In this document: positions 11,680 through 23,117 of the stretch, piece by piece
Position numbering within the stretch: position 1 is the stretch's first letter
Layout: the number at the start of each line of letters is the position of its first letter
Source of the DNA: Chrysoperla carnea
Lineage: Eukaryota; Arthropoda; Insecta; Neuroptera; Chrysopidae
Reading direction: 5' to 3'
Assembly (NCBI RefSeq): GCF_905475395.1
Contig: NC_058342.1
Location: 16,340,640 to 16,404,639, forward strand
Length of the DNA stretch: 64,000 nt
Position numbers and translations under genes: made by a program
The notes under the pieces: generated by a model
Databases searched by the model: none
What the model was told of the DNA's origin: nothing
What the model saw: only the letters and a program-made list of their open reading frames with translations

Positions 11680-11905
11680 TAAAAAAAAAGGGTGTTATAA
11701 GTTTGACCGCTATGTGTGTGTGTCTGTGTGTTTGTCTGTCTGTGGCATCGTAGCGCTTAAACGGATAAAAATTATTGGTTTCTTTAGAAAGGTAATTTAA
11801 CGGAGAGTGTTTTTGGCTATGTTTCAAGAGCGAGCTTACGGTTACATAACCGAAGAAACTAAAAAATTCGCGATGATCTTCAAGTTCGATTCAATTTTGA
11901 AAAGG
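11680..11905 (+). repeat. RepC dispersed repeat, copy 1
   Basis: Begins GGGTGTTATAAGTTTGACCG, then a TG-rich stretch, then TGGCATCGTAGCGCTTAAACG and ATGTTTCAAG. A diverged copy lies at 60998-61270 and a shorter one at 12160-12330. Non-coding. The 78-codon frame ending in it is low-complexity chance. Confidence 0.5.
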
Positions 11906-12159
11906 CATGACATATAATTTTAACATATAAGTAATTATTATGGAAATGAATGGTCAAATAAACCTGGCTGAGTTCATTTTGAAAAATGAAATGGTAAAAC
12001 AATTAGGTAATTCAAAACAATAATTCAAAACAACAAAGTCAGCTCAAATATATCAATTTCAATTAAAAAGTTTCCAAAAATTTGTCCCAAAAATGATAGC
12101 TCTCTAAGTCTCCTTTTCATCTCATCTAATGTCCTTGACCATCACTTTGATATTGATTT

Positions 12160-12335
12160 AAGAAGGAGTGTTATAAGTTTAAAGTGTTTATCTGTGCGTC
12201 TGTGTATTTCTCAGTGATATCATAGCCCTTAAACGATCGAACCGCTTTGATTGAGAACATTTTTTGGCTAAGTTTCCAAAAATCGGTTTACAAGGAATAA
12301 ATCGCATTTATCGGGGGTTTTTAAAATTTTGTAAA
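12160..12335 (+). repeat. RepC fragment, copy 2
   Basis: Shares AGGAGTGTTATAAGTTTAAA, the TG-rich block and the AGCCCTTAAACGATCGAACCG segment with copies at 11680 and 60998. Confidence 0.45.
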
Positions 12336-12584
12336 TTTCATTAAATCATTCAAAAACTTTTATAGCATAATTTTTGTATGTCTCTTCTAATAGGTATCGT
12401 CTGTGCATGTACACCCTTAATGGATTCTGGGAAGACCATTAAAGGAAAACCTAGTAAACTATAAACTGATAGCAATGTGTTTACAATCAAAGAGTAAAGT
12501 TTATTTATAGTAGGTACTCCATACAAATAATCATTATTGGTTTTGAAAATTTTATTTGAAAATAAAAAAACTTTTAACAAGAAG

Positions 12585-12686
12585 AAAACCGACTTCAAAA
12601 AAAACTATTCCAAATCAAATTAATATGCACTAAAAGTAAAAACTGTGACAGAACATCTCCTTTTTGTTGAATTTGAAGTCGGTTAA
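12585..12686. repeat. Short inverted-repeat element
   Basis: AACCGACTTCAA (12587-12598) and TTGAAGTCGGTT (12674-12685) form a 12-bp inverted repeat around ~75 bp. Likely the residue of a small MITE. Confidence 0.5.
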
Positions 12687-13860
12687 AAATTTAATTAATT
12701 AACAAATACAATTCTAGGAGGAAGCTTTTAATGGACTAAAAAGTATAATATAATTTTTTTTATATATCACTCATACATGACTATAAAAGCTGAAGGTAAA
12801 ATAGCAAGCGTGATTCGGTGTGCTTCAAGTTTAAAAAAATAGTCTTGTGTGAGTGACTCATAAGAAAATTTGTTCTCTGCTTTTTAGTACAATAAAAGAT
12901 TGTCCCCAAAAAAGTCTTTAAATATTTAATTACAGAATGTACGAGCGCCAGGACAATTTTGGATAAAAGACTTGGTTTTTTTTAAATATGAAATTGGACT
13001 AAGTCTAAATCAATTCTGAACATTTTAGGGTGGGGAGGGGGATAATGCCCCTTTATTTAAATAAATATATGACTTAAAAAGTAGGCATATTTAATATTGG
13101 TTTTATGGCAAAGCTAGTCGGTGAAAATGAAGAAAAAATTATTTAAATTAAAGTTAAAACTTTAATAAATTATTGAAAAAAAAAACCGTTGCAGTTGTGT
13201 CCGATTAATTAAAGATGTATGAGCTCGGTATTGGGGACACAAATTAAAAAAATTTATATTTTCAATTTAGACGGTGAATTATATTATAACTTGACAATAT
13301 ATGAAATAATTTTGAAAATTGAAAATTTTTTAAAATTATTTAGCTTTCAATATTTCGAAAACCAAGGCAGATACGATTTGTCTTCATTCATGAAGTTATA
13401 ACAAAATTCATCATCAAAGTTGAAAATAAGGTACAAATAATTTCAACCACAAGTTCAAACTTTGGCGTTCGTACTACCTTAAAACTAAAAAACGTATTGT
13501 TGCCAAATTTCAGCCGGATAGTTTCAGAAGTGAGTGAAAATTAATATAATTTATTTATTTTATTGATTGCATAATTCCGGGATATACATACAAGAAAAGT
13601 AAAAAAAAAACGAAGCTTGTAAAAAGTTGACAGCGCTCAGCGAAGCGACCGGTAGTAATATAAATTAGAATAAATTTATTCAGAAACTAGATTAACCCAT
13701 TTTCTAGAGAATTTTTTTCCAAGTAATGTTTCCGAAGGGTTTTACAACTATCTAATTTGATATAACGATATTGATTGAATTTTTAACAGTAAAGACTTAG
13801 CAATCTAATATATATGTTCATACAGAATGGTTCTAGTAATAAACGATCCGAAACATCGGA
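12687..13860. other. No gene seen
   Basis: AT-rich sequence. A 60-codon frame at 13219-13401 has no recognisable features. Confidence 0.4.
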
Positions 13861-14089
13861 CAAGACTTTATTATATCATGCATATATGTAATATATCAAG
13901 GTATATTAAGTTTAGTCCCAAGTTTGTAACGCTTAAAAACATTGATGCTACGAACAAAATTTTGGTATAGGTTTTCATAGAATCACCTTATTAGTCCATT
14001 TCCGGTTGTCCGTCCGTCCGTCCGTCTGTGGACACGATAACTCAAAAACGAAAAAAGATATCGAGCTGAAATTTTTATAGTGTTCTCAA
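13861..14089 (-). repeat. RepA copy, reverse (left part, interrupted)
   Basis: Reverse RepA from the TATACATGG-type end through TTAGTCCATTTCCGGTTGTC and the CGTCCGTCC run to GCTGAAATTTTTATAGTG. It is broken by the element at 14090-15345 and resumes at 15346. Confidence 0.8.
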
Positions 14090-14265
14090 CCCATGTAGGA
14101 ACCGCCATAGTTGAACGACGGGGCCTAGCCTGGTCCAGTACTGGGGATCCCAGCTTTGGCGCCCCGATATTGGCCCATGCTTGAGCCAAGATGAAATAAT
14201 TGGCCTTGGCCGACCCAACGATTGCCCGAGCCTGGGACAAGGCTGGGTTGCCCAGCCTTGGCAAG

Positions 14266-14522
14266 GCTCGAAAAATATAACCAACTTGCTGCTGAGTTAA
14301 CCACGAAAGGCTACAGAGTCTCATTGGATGCATTTGTCGTTGGTTCGCTCGGGGCCTGGCTAGCTAATAACTATAGGATTGCGAAGTCTTTGGCACCCAA
14401 TAGCACCCAAATATACGCAGACCATGGCTCGGTTGATGGTGTCGGACACGATCCGCTGGTCGCGCGACATCTACATCGAACACCTAACCAGACAGAGGCA
14501 GTACCATGACCAGCCACCGTGA
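14266..14522 (+). pseudogene. C-terminal fragment of a reverse-transcriptase-type retroelement protein
   Basis: One frame reads EKYNQLAAELTTKGYRVSLDAFVVGSLGAW from about 14268. After a shift, the frame starting at 14424 reads MARLMVSDTIRWSRDIYIEHL and stops at 14520-14522. The segments GYRVSLDAFVVGSLGAW and RLMVSDTIRWSRDIY resemble the end of insect non-LTR retrotransposon polyproteins as I remember them, so the family call is from memory and unverified. At least one frameshift separates the halves. The fragment may have been captured by the surrounding inverted-repeat element. Confidence 0.5.
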
Positions 14523-14563
14523 CCAAGCACAAAGGTACTGCATGGCCCGAACATCTGAGCCAC

Positions 14564-14574
14564 CCCCCCCCCAC
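14564..14574. repeat. Poly-C run
   Basis: About ten consecutive C bases just after the retroelement-like fragment. Confidence 0.8.
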
Positions 14575-15068
14575 CATACATCAGTGTGAAGTTTTGTGAT
14601 TGTGAATTTGTTGTGATTATAAATAAATAAAACTGTGATTTATGACACTTACTATGTTCTGTTTTTGCTTTTTAATCTGCTGTTTTAATATTTTATTTTA
14701 AAGTGTTTATTTTAAATGTGTAGTCCTACTTATTTATTTTATATTAGTTACTTTTATCAATTTTATTGTAAACTGTTTTTTTTTTTTTAATACTTTACTA
14801 CACTTGTTCGAGTATATCCTGTTAAATGTTCAAATTTTACATCTGTATCTTTTAAAGATTATTTAAATAAAAAGCTTTAATCTGTTCTTATCAACTTAAT
14901 ATCTGGTACGCCTCCCATTGCGAGACCAGTATATTAAACTATTATTTGGAACACGGTAGATTGTTAGGAGCTTGCTCCACTTCTACCGCGGATTGACTCA
15001 GTGTTGCAGTACAGCTGGGATTGGCCCTGTCAAATAAATCACAAAATAGAATTCTTCATAAAATAATC

Positions 15069-15212
15069 TTAAAACTTAACTATGGCCTAGCCCTGCCAAC
15101 CAGGCTTGGGCCAGACTTAAAACTTAACTATGGCCCAGCCCTGCCTGCCAGGCATGGGCCAGACCTAAAAATTGACTATGGCCCAGCCCTGCCAACCAGG
15201 CGTGGGCCAGTC
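15069..15212 (+). repeat. Three 48-bp tandem units
   Basis: Units of the form AACTTAACTATGGCCYAGCC, followed by a CTGCC...CCAGGC block and TGGGCCAGAC, repeat three times with few differences. They produce a repetitive 137-codon frame that is not a gene. Confidence 0.8.
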
Positions 15213-15345
15213 GGGGTAATCAGTCTTGGGCCAGCATTATCATTCCAGACTTTACCCAAGCCTGGGCCAATTCTGGCTTACAAGTCTGGCCCAGAGTTCT
15301 GTATAGTTGGACCAAGCCTGGGCCCGCCATACTTTCCTACATGGG

Positions 15346-15482
15346 AAGACGTAAAAAGTGAGGTTGAGTTCGTAAATGAGCATCATAGGTCAATTTGGTC
15401 TTGGGTCCGTAGGACCCATCCTGTAAACCGTTAGAGATAGAACAAAAGTTTAAGTGTAAAAAATGTTCCTTATAAAAACAGA
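15346..15482 (-). repeat. RepA copy, reverse (right part)
   Basis: Continuation of the RepA copy at 13861, beginning GACGTAAAAAGTGAGGTTGA and including GGGTCCGTAGGACCC. Confidence 0.8.
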
Positions 15483-17035
15483 ACAACTTAATACAGAACA
15501 ACAAAAATATGTCTGTTTTTTATGGTAATATTACTTTGGTGTCAGCACTATAGTACTTTTAACTTTCATCATCTTAAATACCCAAATAAAATTTTTCTAG
15601 ACTCTAGGATTCTTATTAATTGTACTCAAAAATAGTATTTTAGTACATTTTCATCTTTAAAATGGTTGTGAATTTCTTATCTTGTGTCCTGTAATTTAAG
15701 GTTTCTTTTAAGATACAACTATTTTGCAATATAAACTGACGATAGTGTCAGTCACGTTTTGTTCTGTAGTATCAGTCACGATTTATTTTTCTAATAAATT
15801 TGATTCAAAAATACTAAGATTCTTTATTTTACTATTAATCCTGAAAAAAGGAAGATATTCGAAGTTTAAAAACACTTTCGAACGCGACTTTCTTTTGCAT
15901 GTAGTGTCAGTCACATTTATATTTTGCTAAATAAACCATATATTATAAAGTTTTATGAGCAAATTTACTGCAGGAGATAAAATCAACCATAAAACTATAC
16001 TAAATGTAAAACCTTTAACATAATAGCATTCATAATATGATCAAAAAAAAAAAAAAAAAAAAAAAAAAAACGGACAGTCACACATGAAATCGAAAATTTC
16101 ATACTCTTGCCTCATATTACGGGTAACCGTGCGCATTTCTGTGGAGTAAGTAAATCCATATTGGATCAGTAAACTAATTCCTAAGTAAAACACACAAACG
16201 ATAACAAACCATAGTTTTTTGCGGTTACAATATTCTCAGTCTAAGTATGTTTATGCAAAATCTATTCAGATTTGTCTTGTTTCAACCCTATCCCTCCCCG
16301 TCTCATTAAAAGATAATAGATTTCTTTAAATCTTCTCATAAAAAGATGGTTTAAAGTAGTTCGGCTGTTTAAGCAAGTACGGTGAATGTTGATAAATGAT
16401 GGTCCCTTGCTCACAGTTTTGGGGTGTTTTGTGGGGCAAAATTGTGGGGCAAAAAGAAAACATAAAAAAACTTTGGTCAAAAACTAGTCAAATTGACGTA
16501 TAAATTTTATATTTTAGGATATTCTTAAAGCATTAAAAAAGATTTACGTGATACAAATATTATTTTTATTCATTACATAATTTTTAATCGTAACTTCAAT
16601 GAATATAAATTAGTTATTAACTTGACTAGTCATGTGACGGTAATCTTTCCTATAATTTTTATTCAACTTTTTTACGGACCACCATGCATTACATTTAATA
16701 CACAGTGATTCGGAAATCAAGATGCATTTTATATAAAAACACATTATACAGCGGTTATTCAATATACAAAAAGTAAGTTCAATGTATTTTCTATATTGAA
16801 TCAATTTTCATTTATATAGTTTGAAAATGAAGATGATAACTGCATTAAGTGTAATAGGTATATGTTTCCTGTAGTGCATTTGAATATTGTGTGGTAGCGA
16901 ATCTTACAAATATAAACTTCCGTCGTACTTTTAAAAGCATATAGGGGAGGATCAATTGTGTATACCGGTGGTTTCCTCAAACCTGTTGATTTTTATGCGA
17001 AATCTAGCAATCAATTCATAAATTAAATGATAAGG
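15483..17035. other. No gene seen; contains a ~29-nt poly-A run
   Basis: AT-rich. A pure A tract lies at about 16042-16070. Three chance frames of 60-72 codons have no recognisable content. A GTGTCAGTCACG-type string recurs at 15747, 15769 and 15905 with no clear meaning. Confidence 0.4.
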
Positions 17036-17039
17036 GAAA

Positions 17040-17757
17040 GTGGTCTATAATGATCTCTCAGTGTAAAATGATCCCTCGTTGTTTTAAGTAAGCCATTAAA
17101 ACCATCTAGTATATTTATCGATAGATGGTTTCCACGCGATCAAATTAATCGTTCAACAAAGACTTATAGTGATTTATAAGATAATATGCTTATGATTTAT
17201 GGTAAGAGAAATTTCAACATAAAATTTCTTTTTATGTATTAGTTTTGCCGGCTGGCTGTTTTTACTCTTGGTTTTTGTTGACTTTAATTAATATTATAAC
17301 ACATTTTCAAATTCGTATAATAAATTTTAAGATTAGTTTTTATGATGAAATTCAAATATGTCGTTACAGGTAAAATGATCCCCTTTATATGGACTAAAAT
17401 GATCCCTTTTTTGTGTGTAACATTATAATATTTTACCAGTGATTTTTGTGTTCATACTAATCGTTGATGCAATGTAAAAGAACAGTTAATATTTTATGTG
17501 AACTGTTTGATAAAAAATGCAATGGGATCATTTTACTCACTATCCATACAAGGTCGGTCAAAACGATCCCTTTTAAGAAATATTGAATAGTTGAAACAAA
17601 TTTGAACAGATTAATAGAAATTTACATGCCAATATTGTTACAAACATTTGAATAAAGAATTTGAAAATATTTTGTTTGGCTAAAAATTTACGTTGTACAT
17701 ATGTCGAATAGTTTGGCTATAAATTACATTTTTTCTTAGGGGGGTCTTTTTAGACCA
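17040..17757. mobile_element. Candidate decayed inverted-repeat element with AATGATCCC motifs
   Basis: Left GTGGTCTATAATGATCTC and right GGGGGGTCTTTTTAGACCAC are imperfect inverted repeats. The interior has several AAAATGATCCC motifs in both orientations. No open frame. A partial relative (GTCCTATAATGATCTCC) lies near 41661. Boundaries are tentative. Confidence 0.35.
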
Positions 17758-18745
17758 CAATCCTCTAAAAGTAATAATTTAAGTCAAAAAAATTTCAGGT
17801 TTATATAGCAGCTAAATGTGTATAAGTGTGTATATTTCGTTAGGAAAAATATAAATAGATTCTGTTTTTCCTTTCTTGGACCTCCAAAATTACCTTAACT
17901 ATCTTTTATTGGGTAGACTAGTCTATATGTATTTTAAGGTAAGATTAGGAGCAATAAAATCATAGCCCGCGCTATCATAAATTAAGTACTCCCCATTTAT
18001 AACATATAATCTTATTACAAGCAATGGCTTTTAAATAAGTTCGCTTGGAATTTTTATTATTCTTGTAAAAGAAAATATTTTGTATTGGATTTACTTTAAT
18101 TTACTTTTGCGAATAAATTGTATGTTGTTCATTTATCTTTTTTTGTTTCGCTTGATTTTTTTATTTTTTTATTTTAGTTTTAAATATTTAATATTACACA
18201 AGAGGATTGCTAAAGCAATCGATCGATCCAGCTTATTAGTTATTTTATAGTGTTAAGTTATTAGCTTAATAGGTACATTTAAATTACAAAATTCAATTAA
18301 ATTCAAAATAAATATCTAAAGTCATCATTTTATTTAAAATAACCATGTCTTACTTATGTTAGTATGGTTATTTCAAATTCACTTACAATATGTTTTATGA
18401 CCACTGGATTGTCGTAGGTGGATGTCAAACTAATTATAATTATCATTTTAATAAACATAATAAAATGAATGTCTATTTTTCCATAAATGCAATAAAACTA
18501 AGGTTATATCATTTTCGTAAAAATTTTTTATTTTACAAATTATTATTGGTTTAAGGATGATGAATTAATTATTATTGCATATTAAATAAAACCCCCCCAC
18601 TGAATTTCATTTTTTCCTCCATATCCTGCGTCAAGGACCAACTATTTTTGTAATCCCTTTGATATTGTATCCTATAATAGGTCATTTTAAATACTGTAAA
18701 TACGAATTTGTTACTTTTAATTCAATGGTTGAATGAATTTGAATT
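17758..18745. other. No gene seen
   Basis: AT-rich sequence without supported features. Confidence 0.4.
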
Positions 18746-18749
18746 TAAT

Positions 18750-19378
18750 AACAAAACAAACAATTGACTGAGTTAATTGTTGAAATACCATGTATAGACA
18801 GTGTTGATTACTCTGTCACATTACACATACATACATGTCACACATACATAACTGATATTCTCATATAATACATACTTTACAATTTGTACATAATTTGCGC
18901 TTTCACGGGTAAACAGTGATGTTTACGAAAACATGTTTCAAACAAATGTTGTTTATTTTTTTCTATCTTTAACGGTTTACAAGATGGATCCTACGAGCTC
19001 TAGATCCAATTGACCTATGTTGCTCATTTACGAACTCTAACTCACTTCTTACGTCCTAAGCACGCTATAAAAATTTCAGCGTGAGATCTCTTTTCGTTTT
19101 TGAGTAATTGTAATGACAGACGGGCAGACAGAGGACAGACAGACAGACAGACAGCCGAAAATGGACTAATATGGTGATTTTATGCACGCTATAAAAAGTT
19201 CAGCTTGATATCTCTTTTCGTTTTTGAGTAATCGTGACGACAGACGACAGACGACGGAAGACAGACAACTGGAAATTAACTAATGAGGAGATTTTATGAA
19301 CATCTATACCAAAATTCTGTTCATAGTATCAATATTTTTAAGCGTTAGAAACTTGGGACTAAACTTAGTATGTATATA
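18750..19378 (+). repeat. RepA copy with internal duplication
   Basis: Forward RepA from AACAAACAATTGACTGAGTT to GGGACTAAACTTAGTATGTA. The segment around the GACAGACAGACAG run and GATATCTCTTTTCG is duplicated (about 19075-19165 and 19185-19265). Confidence 0.75.
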
Positions 19379-20228
19379 AATATCCAGAATTCAGTAATAT
19401 CAACCTTTTGCATTAAGGGTTTATGTAAATAGAATTTAAAATTATTTTTTGAAACAAACAAAGTGAATAAAAATATTTATATTTACAGGATATATTCGCG
19501 TATTTATTTGGAAATTAGGTCCATCTATTCGATATCTATTATCTATCTAATCACTTTTTACAGTGTATTACAGTTATGATGATGACACCCTCATATTTTC
19601 GTAGTTTATGGCAATATCGGTTTAAATTTTTTGTTATACAAATTGACCGGTCACATTTTACTGATAACCGAAATCAGTACTTTAAACTCAGCCTACAAAA
19701 AATTGACAAATAGGGTTGATTCTTAATATTTTGCCAAGCGTCAGAGGTGGATAGAGATATCAATAACAACTATTAGAAAAAGTTGCTTAGAATATTTTTT
19801 GTACCCATATACTGATCCATATACCCATATACTGATTTCATGACAAAATTGGCATTTATAATTTTTTCATTATCTTGATCATCTTTACTCAAAATTATTA
19901 CAAGTTTATTATATATTCAAATATTCAATAAACTTGTAATCATTTTGATTGTAGGCCAAAATAATGAAAAACTTACGAATTTTACCATGAAAATTGCGAA
20001 TTTTTTCATGAAAATTCGTACATAGGTATAAAAAAATAATCTAACCAACTTTTTCTAATTTTTCTAAACTTCTCTTCCATGTCTGACGCTTGACAAAATA
20101 TTAAGAATCGGCCTTATTTGTCAATTGATAGTAGGCTGATAGTTCAGATTTCGATTCAATATTTTAAAAAATGTGTCCCATCATCCTGTATGGCTGTACA
20201 AAATTTCAAATCGATATTCCAATAAATA
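19379..20228. other. No gene seen
   Basis: AT-rich. A tandem TACCCATATACTGAT duplication lies near 19802-19836. Confidence 0.4.
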
Positions 20229-20512
20229 GTCGCCATATTAGCTCATTTGGTTAAGGCGTAACCAATTCCGTCCGTGGTATGCTAAGGGTAGCGGGTTCGA
20301 TTCCCGCCGTTACAACATAATTAATTTAATAGTTGGGAGAGGCTGGTGTAGTGCATGGTAAATGCATGTAGGAGGTGCACTCAGCCTCTGAAATTGAGGA
20401 GCTGATAAATATAATCAGCGGAAAGGTGAAAACACATATATGGTATCACAATGGCATCTATAGAAGAAGTGTGTCCTTCGTGGGCAGCCAATAGAACCTA
20501 ACCTAACCAGCC
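20229..20512 (+). mobile_element. tRNA-derived SINE (family 2)
   Basis: Box A TAGCTCATTTGG (20239-20250) and a perfect box B GGTTCGATTCC (20294-20304) form a tRNA-like head. A ~200-bp unrelated body follows, with an internal GGCTGGTGTAGTGCATGG block. The right end contains AACCTAACCTAACC, which resembles insect telomere-type TTAGG units on the opposite strand but is too short to interpret. No anticodon-stem integrity, so this is not a functional tRNA. Confidence 0.7.
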
Positions 20513-20582
20513 TTCCTATAAATAACGAAAATATGAAAGTGTCTTCATCTTAAATGCGTCACACTGTAGTACAAGTAAAAGA

Positions 20583-20736
20583 TTAATTAAACACATTTTA
20601 GTTTCTTAAAATCCACTTTATTAAAATTTTGTCTATCAAAATATTTTGTTTATGAACATTTCGACTTGTTAGTCATCTTCAGAACAATAGTCAAAAGTGG
20701 ATTTTAAACAACTAAAATGTGTTTAATTAATTTTAA
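20583..20736. repeat. ~150-bp palindromic element
   Basis: TTAAACACATTTTAGTTTCTT and AAATCCACTTT on the left recur as the reverse complement on the right, around a loop holding GAACATTTCGACTTGTTAGT and CATCTTCAGAA. The motif order is typical of small inverted-repeat elements; the family is uncertain. Confidence 0.55.
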
Positions 20737-20739
20737 TAA

Positions 20740-21516
20740 CTTCCACAAATTAACGCTCTCAAACTTAAAAGAGTTTAAAATTTAAAAAAAATTAATCCAT
20801 TCGGCTTTTAATAGTAGTTTAAAGAAAACATACATTAAAAAATAATCAGGAGTGTAGGAAATTGTTTGGAAACTTTATCCGAGAAAACACTTGTATGACT
20901 ATTCGTCGAAAAATAATATAAAATTTTCGCACATTTTGCAAAAATGCAAAAATACATGTTTCGGAAAAGACGTGCGCGATCGATAACGAAGCATCCATAG
21001 AATATTAAAAAATGAACATTTGCTTCTTTAAGACTTGCTCTAAAACCTCTGCATAATATTTAATCTCGTCATGAAATCGTGATGAAACCGAGAAAAACCA
21101 AAGAAAAACGAGAATCATTACGGAAAACTTATCTGATATTTGACATCTTTTTTTTCTTTTTTTTTTTGCCATATAAAACACAGCAATTTCTTTTTAGATT
21201 ACCGTTTTATCGTTAGGTTTCGCATAAATGCCCCCACTTATAAAAAATAAATTTCCAAAAGTCTGTGCAAACTTATACTAAACTAAATAACAGATGTCTC
21301 TGTTAATTTTTAATGAAACATATTACGTATAAATTAATTTAATATATATCACGTAGAAACATGCTTGCTTGCTGTCCATCACCACTCACTAGTTTTTATC
21401 TGAAAAAGGAAATGCATTTTTTTTAAACTACAAGCAGTTTAATTTTTCCTAGAATTTTTCTATATACTTCCTCTAGTAAATAATAATAAGCAAAAATCTA
21501 TTTTTCCTATCATTTG
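20740..21516. other. No gene seen
   Basis: AT-rich sequence without supported features. Confidence 0.4.
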
Positions 21517-21880
21517 TATACCCTGTACATATGAAATATATATGTCAAAGTACATTAAGTTTAGTCCTGAGTTTATAACGCTTAGAAATTTGACGCTACA
21601 AACTATTTTCGTTTGTCGATCCGCCTATCTGCCTCTTCGTCTGCCAACACGACCACTCAAAAACGATATCGATATGAAACGTATAAAGTGAGTTTGAGTT
21701 CGTAAATGAGCAACATAGATTAATTAGGTCTTGAGTCCATGGGATCTACCTTCTAACCGTTAGAGATAGAACTAAAGTTTAAATGTAAAAACTGTTTCTT
21801 ATAAAAAAGTGGACATATTTTGCTTGAAATATTTTTCGTAAACATCATTGTTTACCCACGAGGACGAAAATTAGGACAAA
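21517..21880 (-). repeat. RepA copy, reverse, truncated
   Basis: Reverse RepA from TTTGTATACCCTGTACATATG to GTTTACCCACGAGGACG. Diverged. Confidence 0.7.
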
Positions 21881-22078
21881 ACTTTGGAGTCAATTTTTTC
21901 AAAAACTGTAAAAGATAGAGAATTAAACAAATGATTCTCTTAATTATTGAACCATTCTCGAAAAACGAAAAAAAATTATATTATATTCTTTCGAAATTTT
22001 CGAAAACAAAATAAATGGAGGCCGAAAGTCTGTGATTAATTGTGTTGGCTTTTTAAACTGTTCTAATTTATAAAAAAA

Positions 22079-22150
22079 CAAGTTAAAACAAACAATTGAC
22101 TGAGTAAACTGTTGAAATATCAGATTACACGTACATACATGTCACACACA

Positions 22151-22198
<48 letters not shown>

Positions 22199-22414
22199 TG
22201 TTCATAAAATCACCTAATGAGTTCATTTTCGGTTGTCTGACCGTATGTCCGTCTGTCTGTCTGCTTGTCTATCTGTCAACACGATAACTCAAAAGCAAAA
22301 AATGATATCAAGCTGAAATACCTTTTGTTTGAAACATTTTTTCGTAAGCATCACTGTTTACCCATGAGAGCAAATTTTTTACTATGTATTAAGTGGGAAT
22401 ATCAGTTATAGCTG

Positions 22415-22418
<4 letters not shown>
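22079..22418. repeat. RepA fragments around TA microsatellites
   Basis: 22079-22157 is the forward start of RepA. After a TA microsatellite (22158-22196), 22196-22418 is reverse RepA ending before a second, longer TA array. That array is the insertion site of the provirus at 22500. Confidence 0.65.
22158..22196. repeat. (TA)n microsatellite
   Basis: Roughly 18 TA units embedded in RepA. Confidence 0.9.

Positions 22419-22499
<81 letters not shown>
22419..22499. repeat. (TA)n microsatellite, provirus target
   Basis: About 40 TA units that run up to the provirus 3' LTR. A TA remnant continues at 30616-30627 on the other side. Confidence 0.9.
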
Positions 22500-22503
<4 letters not shown>

Positions 22504-23068
22504 GTGACCTCCAATTTCACTTTTAGGAAAACCAATTTGGTCCGAAAATTGTTAGTTGTTCTCCTATGAAATGGATTCGACTGGAAATCCTTCAGTTCAA
22601 TTTAACGGGATCGCCACTTGATTTTTTCGATAAATTCAAGAAACGGAGCTTTGATCTATTGTTGTGTTAACTTCTCGATGCTTTCAATGTTCACTTTTAT
22701 TTTTGTTGAATGTTGATTACGTCGTATTTAGGATGTTTTTCAAATTATAACACTTTATTAATTTTTAATTAAATTGAGATATTTTGTATTTAATTAATAA
22801 AAATAACTTTACATTACAACAATGATTATAACAATTAATATGATGTAAACTATTTTGAACATAATAACAATTCGAAATTAACTTAAAAATTTTATTTTTT
22901 CAAAGATTATCAAAGACTAATTAAAATTAGAAAAATATTTTTATTTATAATGAAAATAATGCAATCCTGCAAAAAAGAAGAAATGAATTTATTATGGGAG
23001 TCTGCTTAGTCAGCGATTCTCAAATATTCAGTTTATGGGAATCTGTGTTGGAAATCTGATGCACCACA
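22500..23068 (-). repeat. 3' LTR of the provirus
   Basis: 569 bp, identical by eye to 30047-30615. On the minus strand it begins TGTGGTGCATCAGATTTCC and ends GGAGGTCACGACA. Possible core signals in that sense are TATAAATAA (22941-22949) and AATAAA motifs at 22753-22758 and 22696-22701; these are only candidates. A T-rich tract ending in CAG (22967) resembles a splice acceptor. Confidence 0.95.
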
Positions 23069-23081
23069 ATCCTCCCCTATT
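23069..23081 (-). other. Polypurine tract
   Basis: On the minus strand AATAGGGGAGGAT directly abuts the 3' LTR, the expected place and composition of the plus-strand DNA primer. Confidence 0.85.
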
Positions 23082-23117
23082 AAAAGAATTTACGCAGTTT
23101 CTTGAACGAGGAAATTC

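Larger units (their letters stand above)
14090..15345. mobile_element. 1256-bp GC-rich inverted-repeat element inserted in RepA
   Basis: Terminal inverted repeat CCCATGTAGGAA (14090-14101) / TTCCTACATGGG (15334-15345). RepA is collinear on both sides: ...TATAGTGTTCTCAA before it and AAGACGTAAAAAGTG after it. This leaves AA as the only possible target duplication. The ends are rich in GGCCCAG/CTGGGCC motifs in both orientations. The middle holds a protein fragment (14266-14522), an AT-rich segment and three 48-bp tandem units. The superfamily is unassigned. Confidence 0.75.

Noticed and set aside
11567..11800. 77-codon frame rich in P and K
   Set aside because: Crosses homopolymer C and A runs and a TG microsatellite in RepC; chance.
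15021..15434. 137-codon open frame with LNYGPALPxRxGPDLK repeats
   Set aside because: It is the translation of 48-bp tandem DNA units inside an inverted-repeat element and runs on into RepA; not a gene.
20498..20512. AACCTAACCTAACC as telomeric DNA
   Set aside because: Fewer than three units, at the end of a SINE; too short to signal a telomere.
22988..22993. AATAAA near the start of the LTR as its poly(A) signal
   Set aside because: It lies upstream of the likely promoter in the sense direction; the AATAAA motifs at 22753 and 22696 are better placed.
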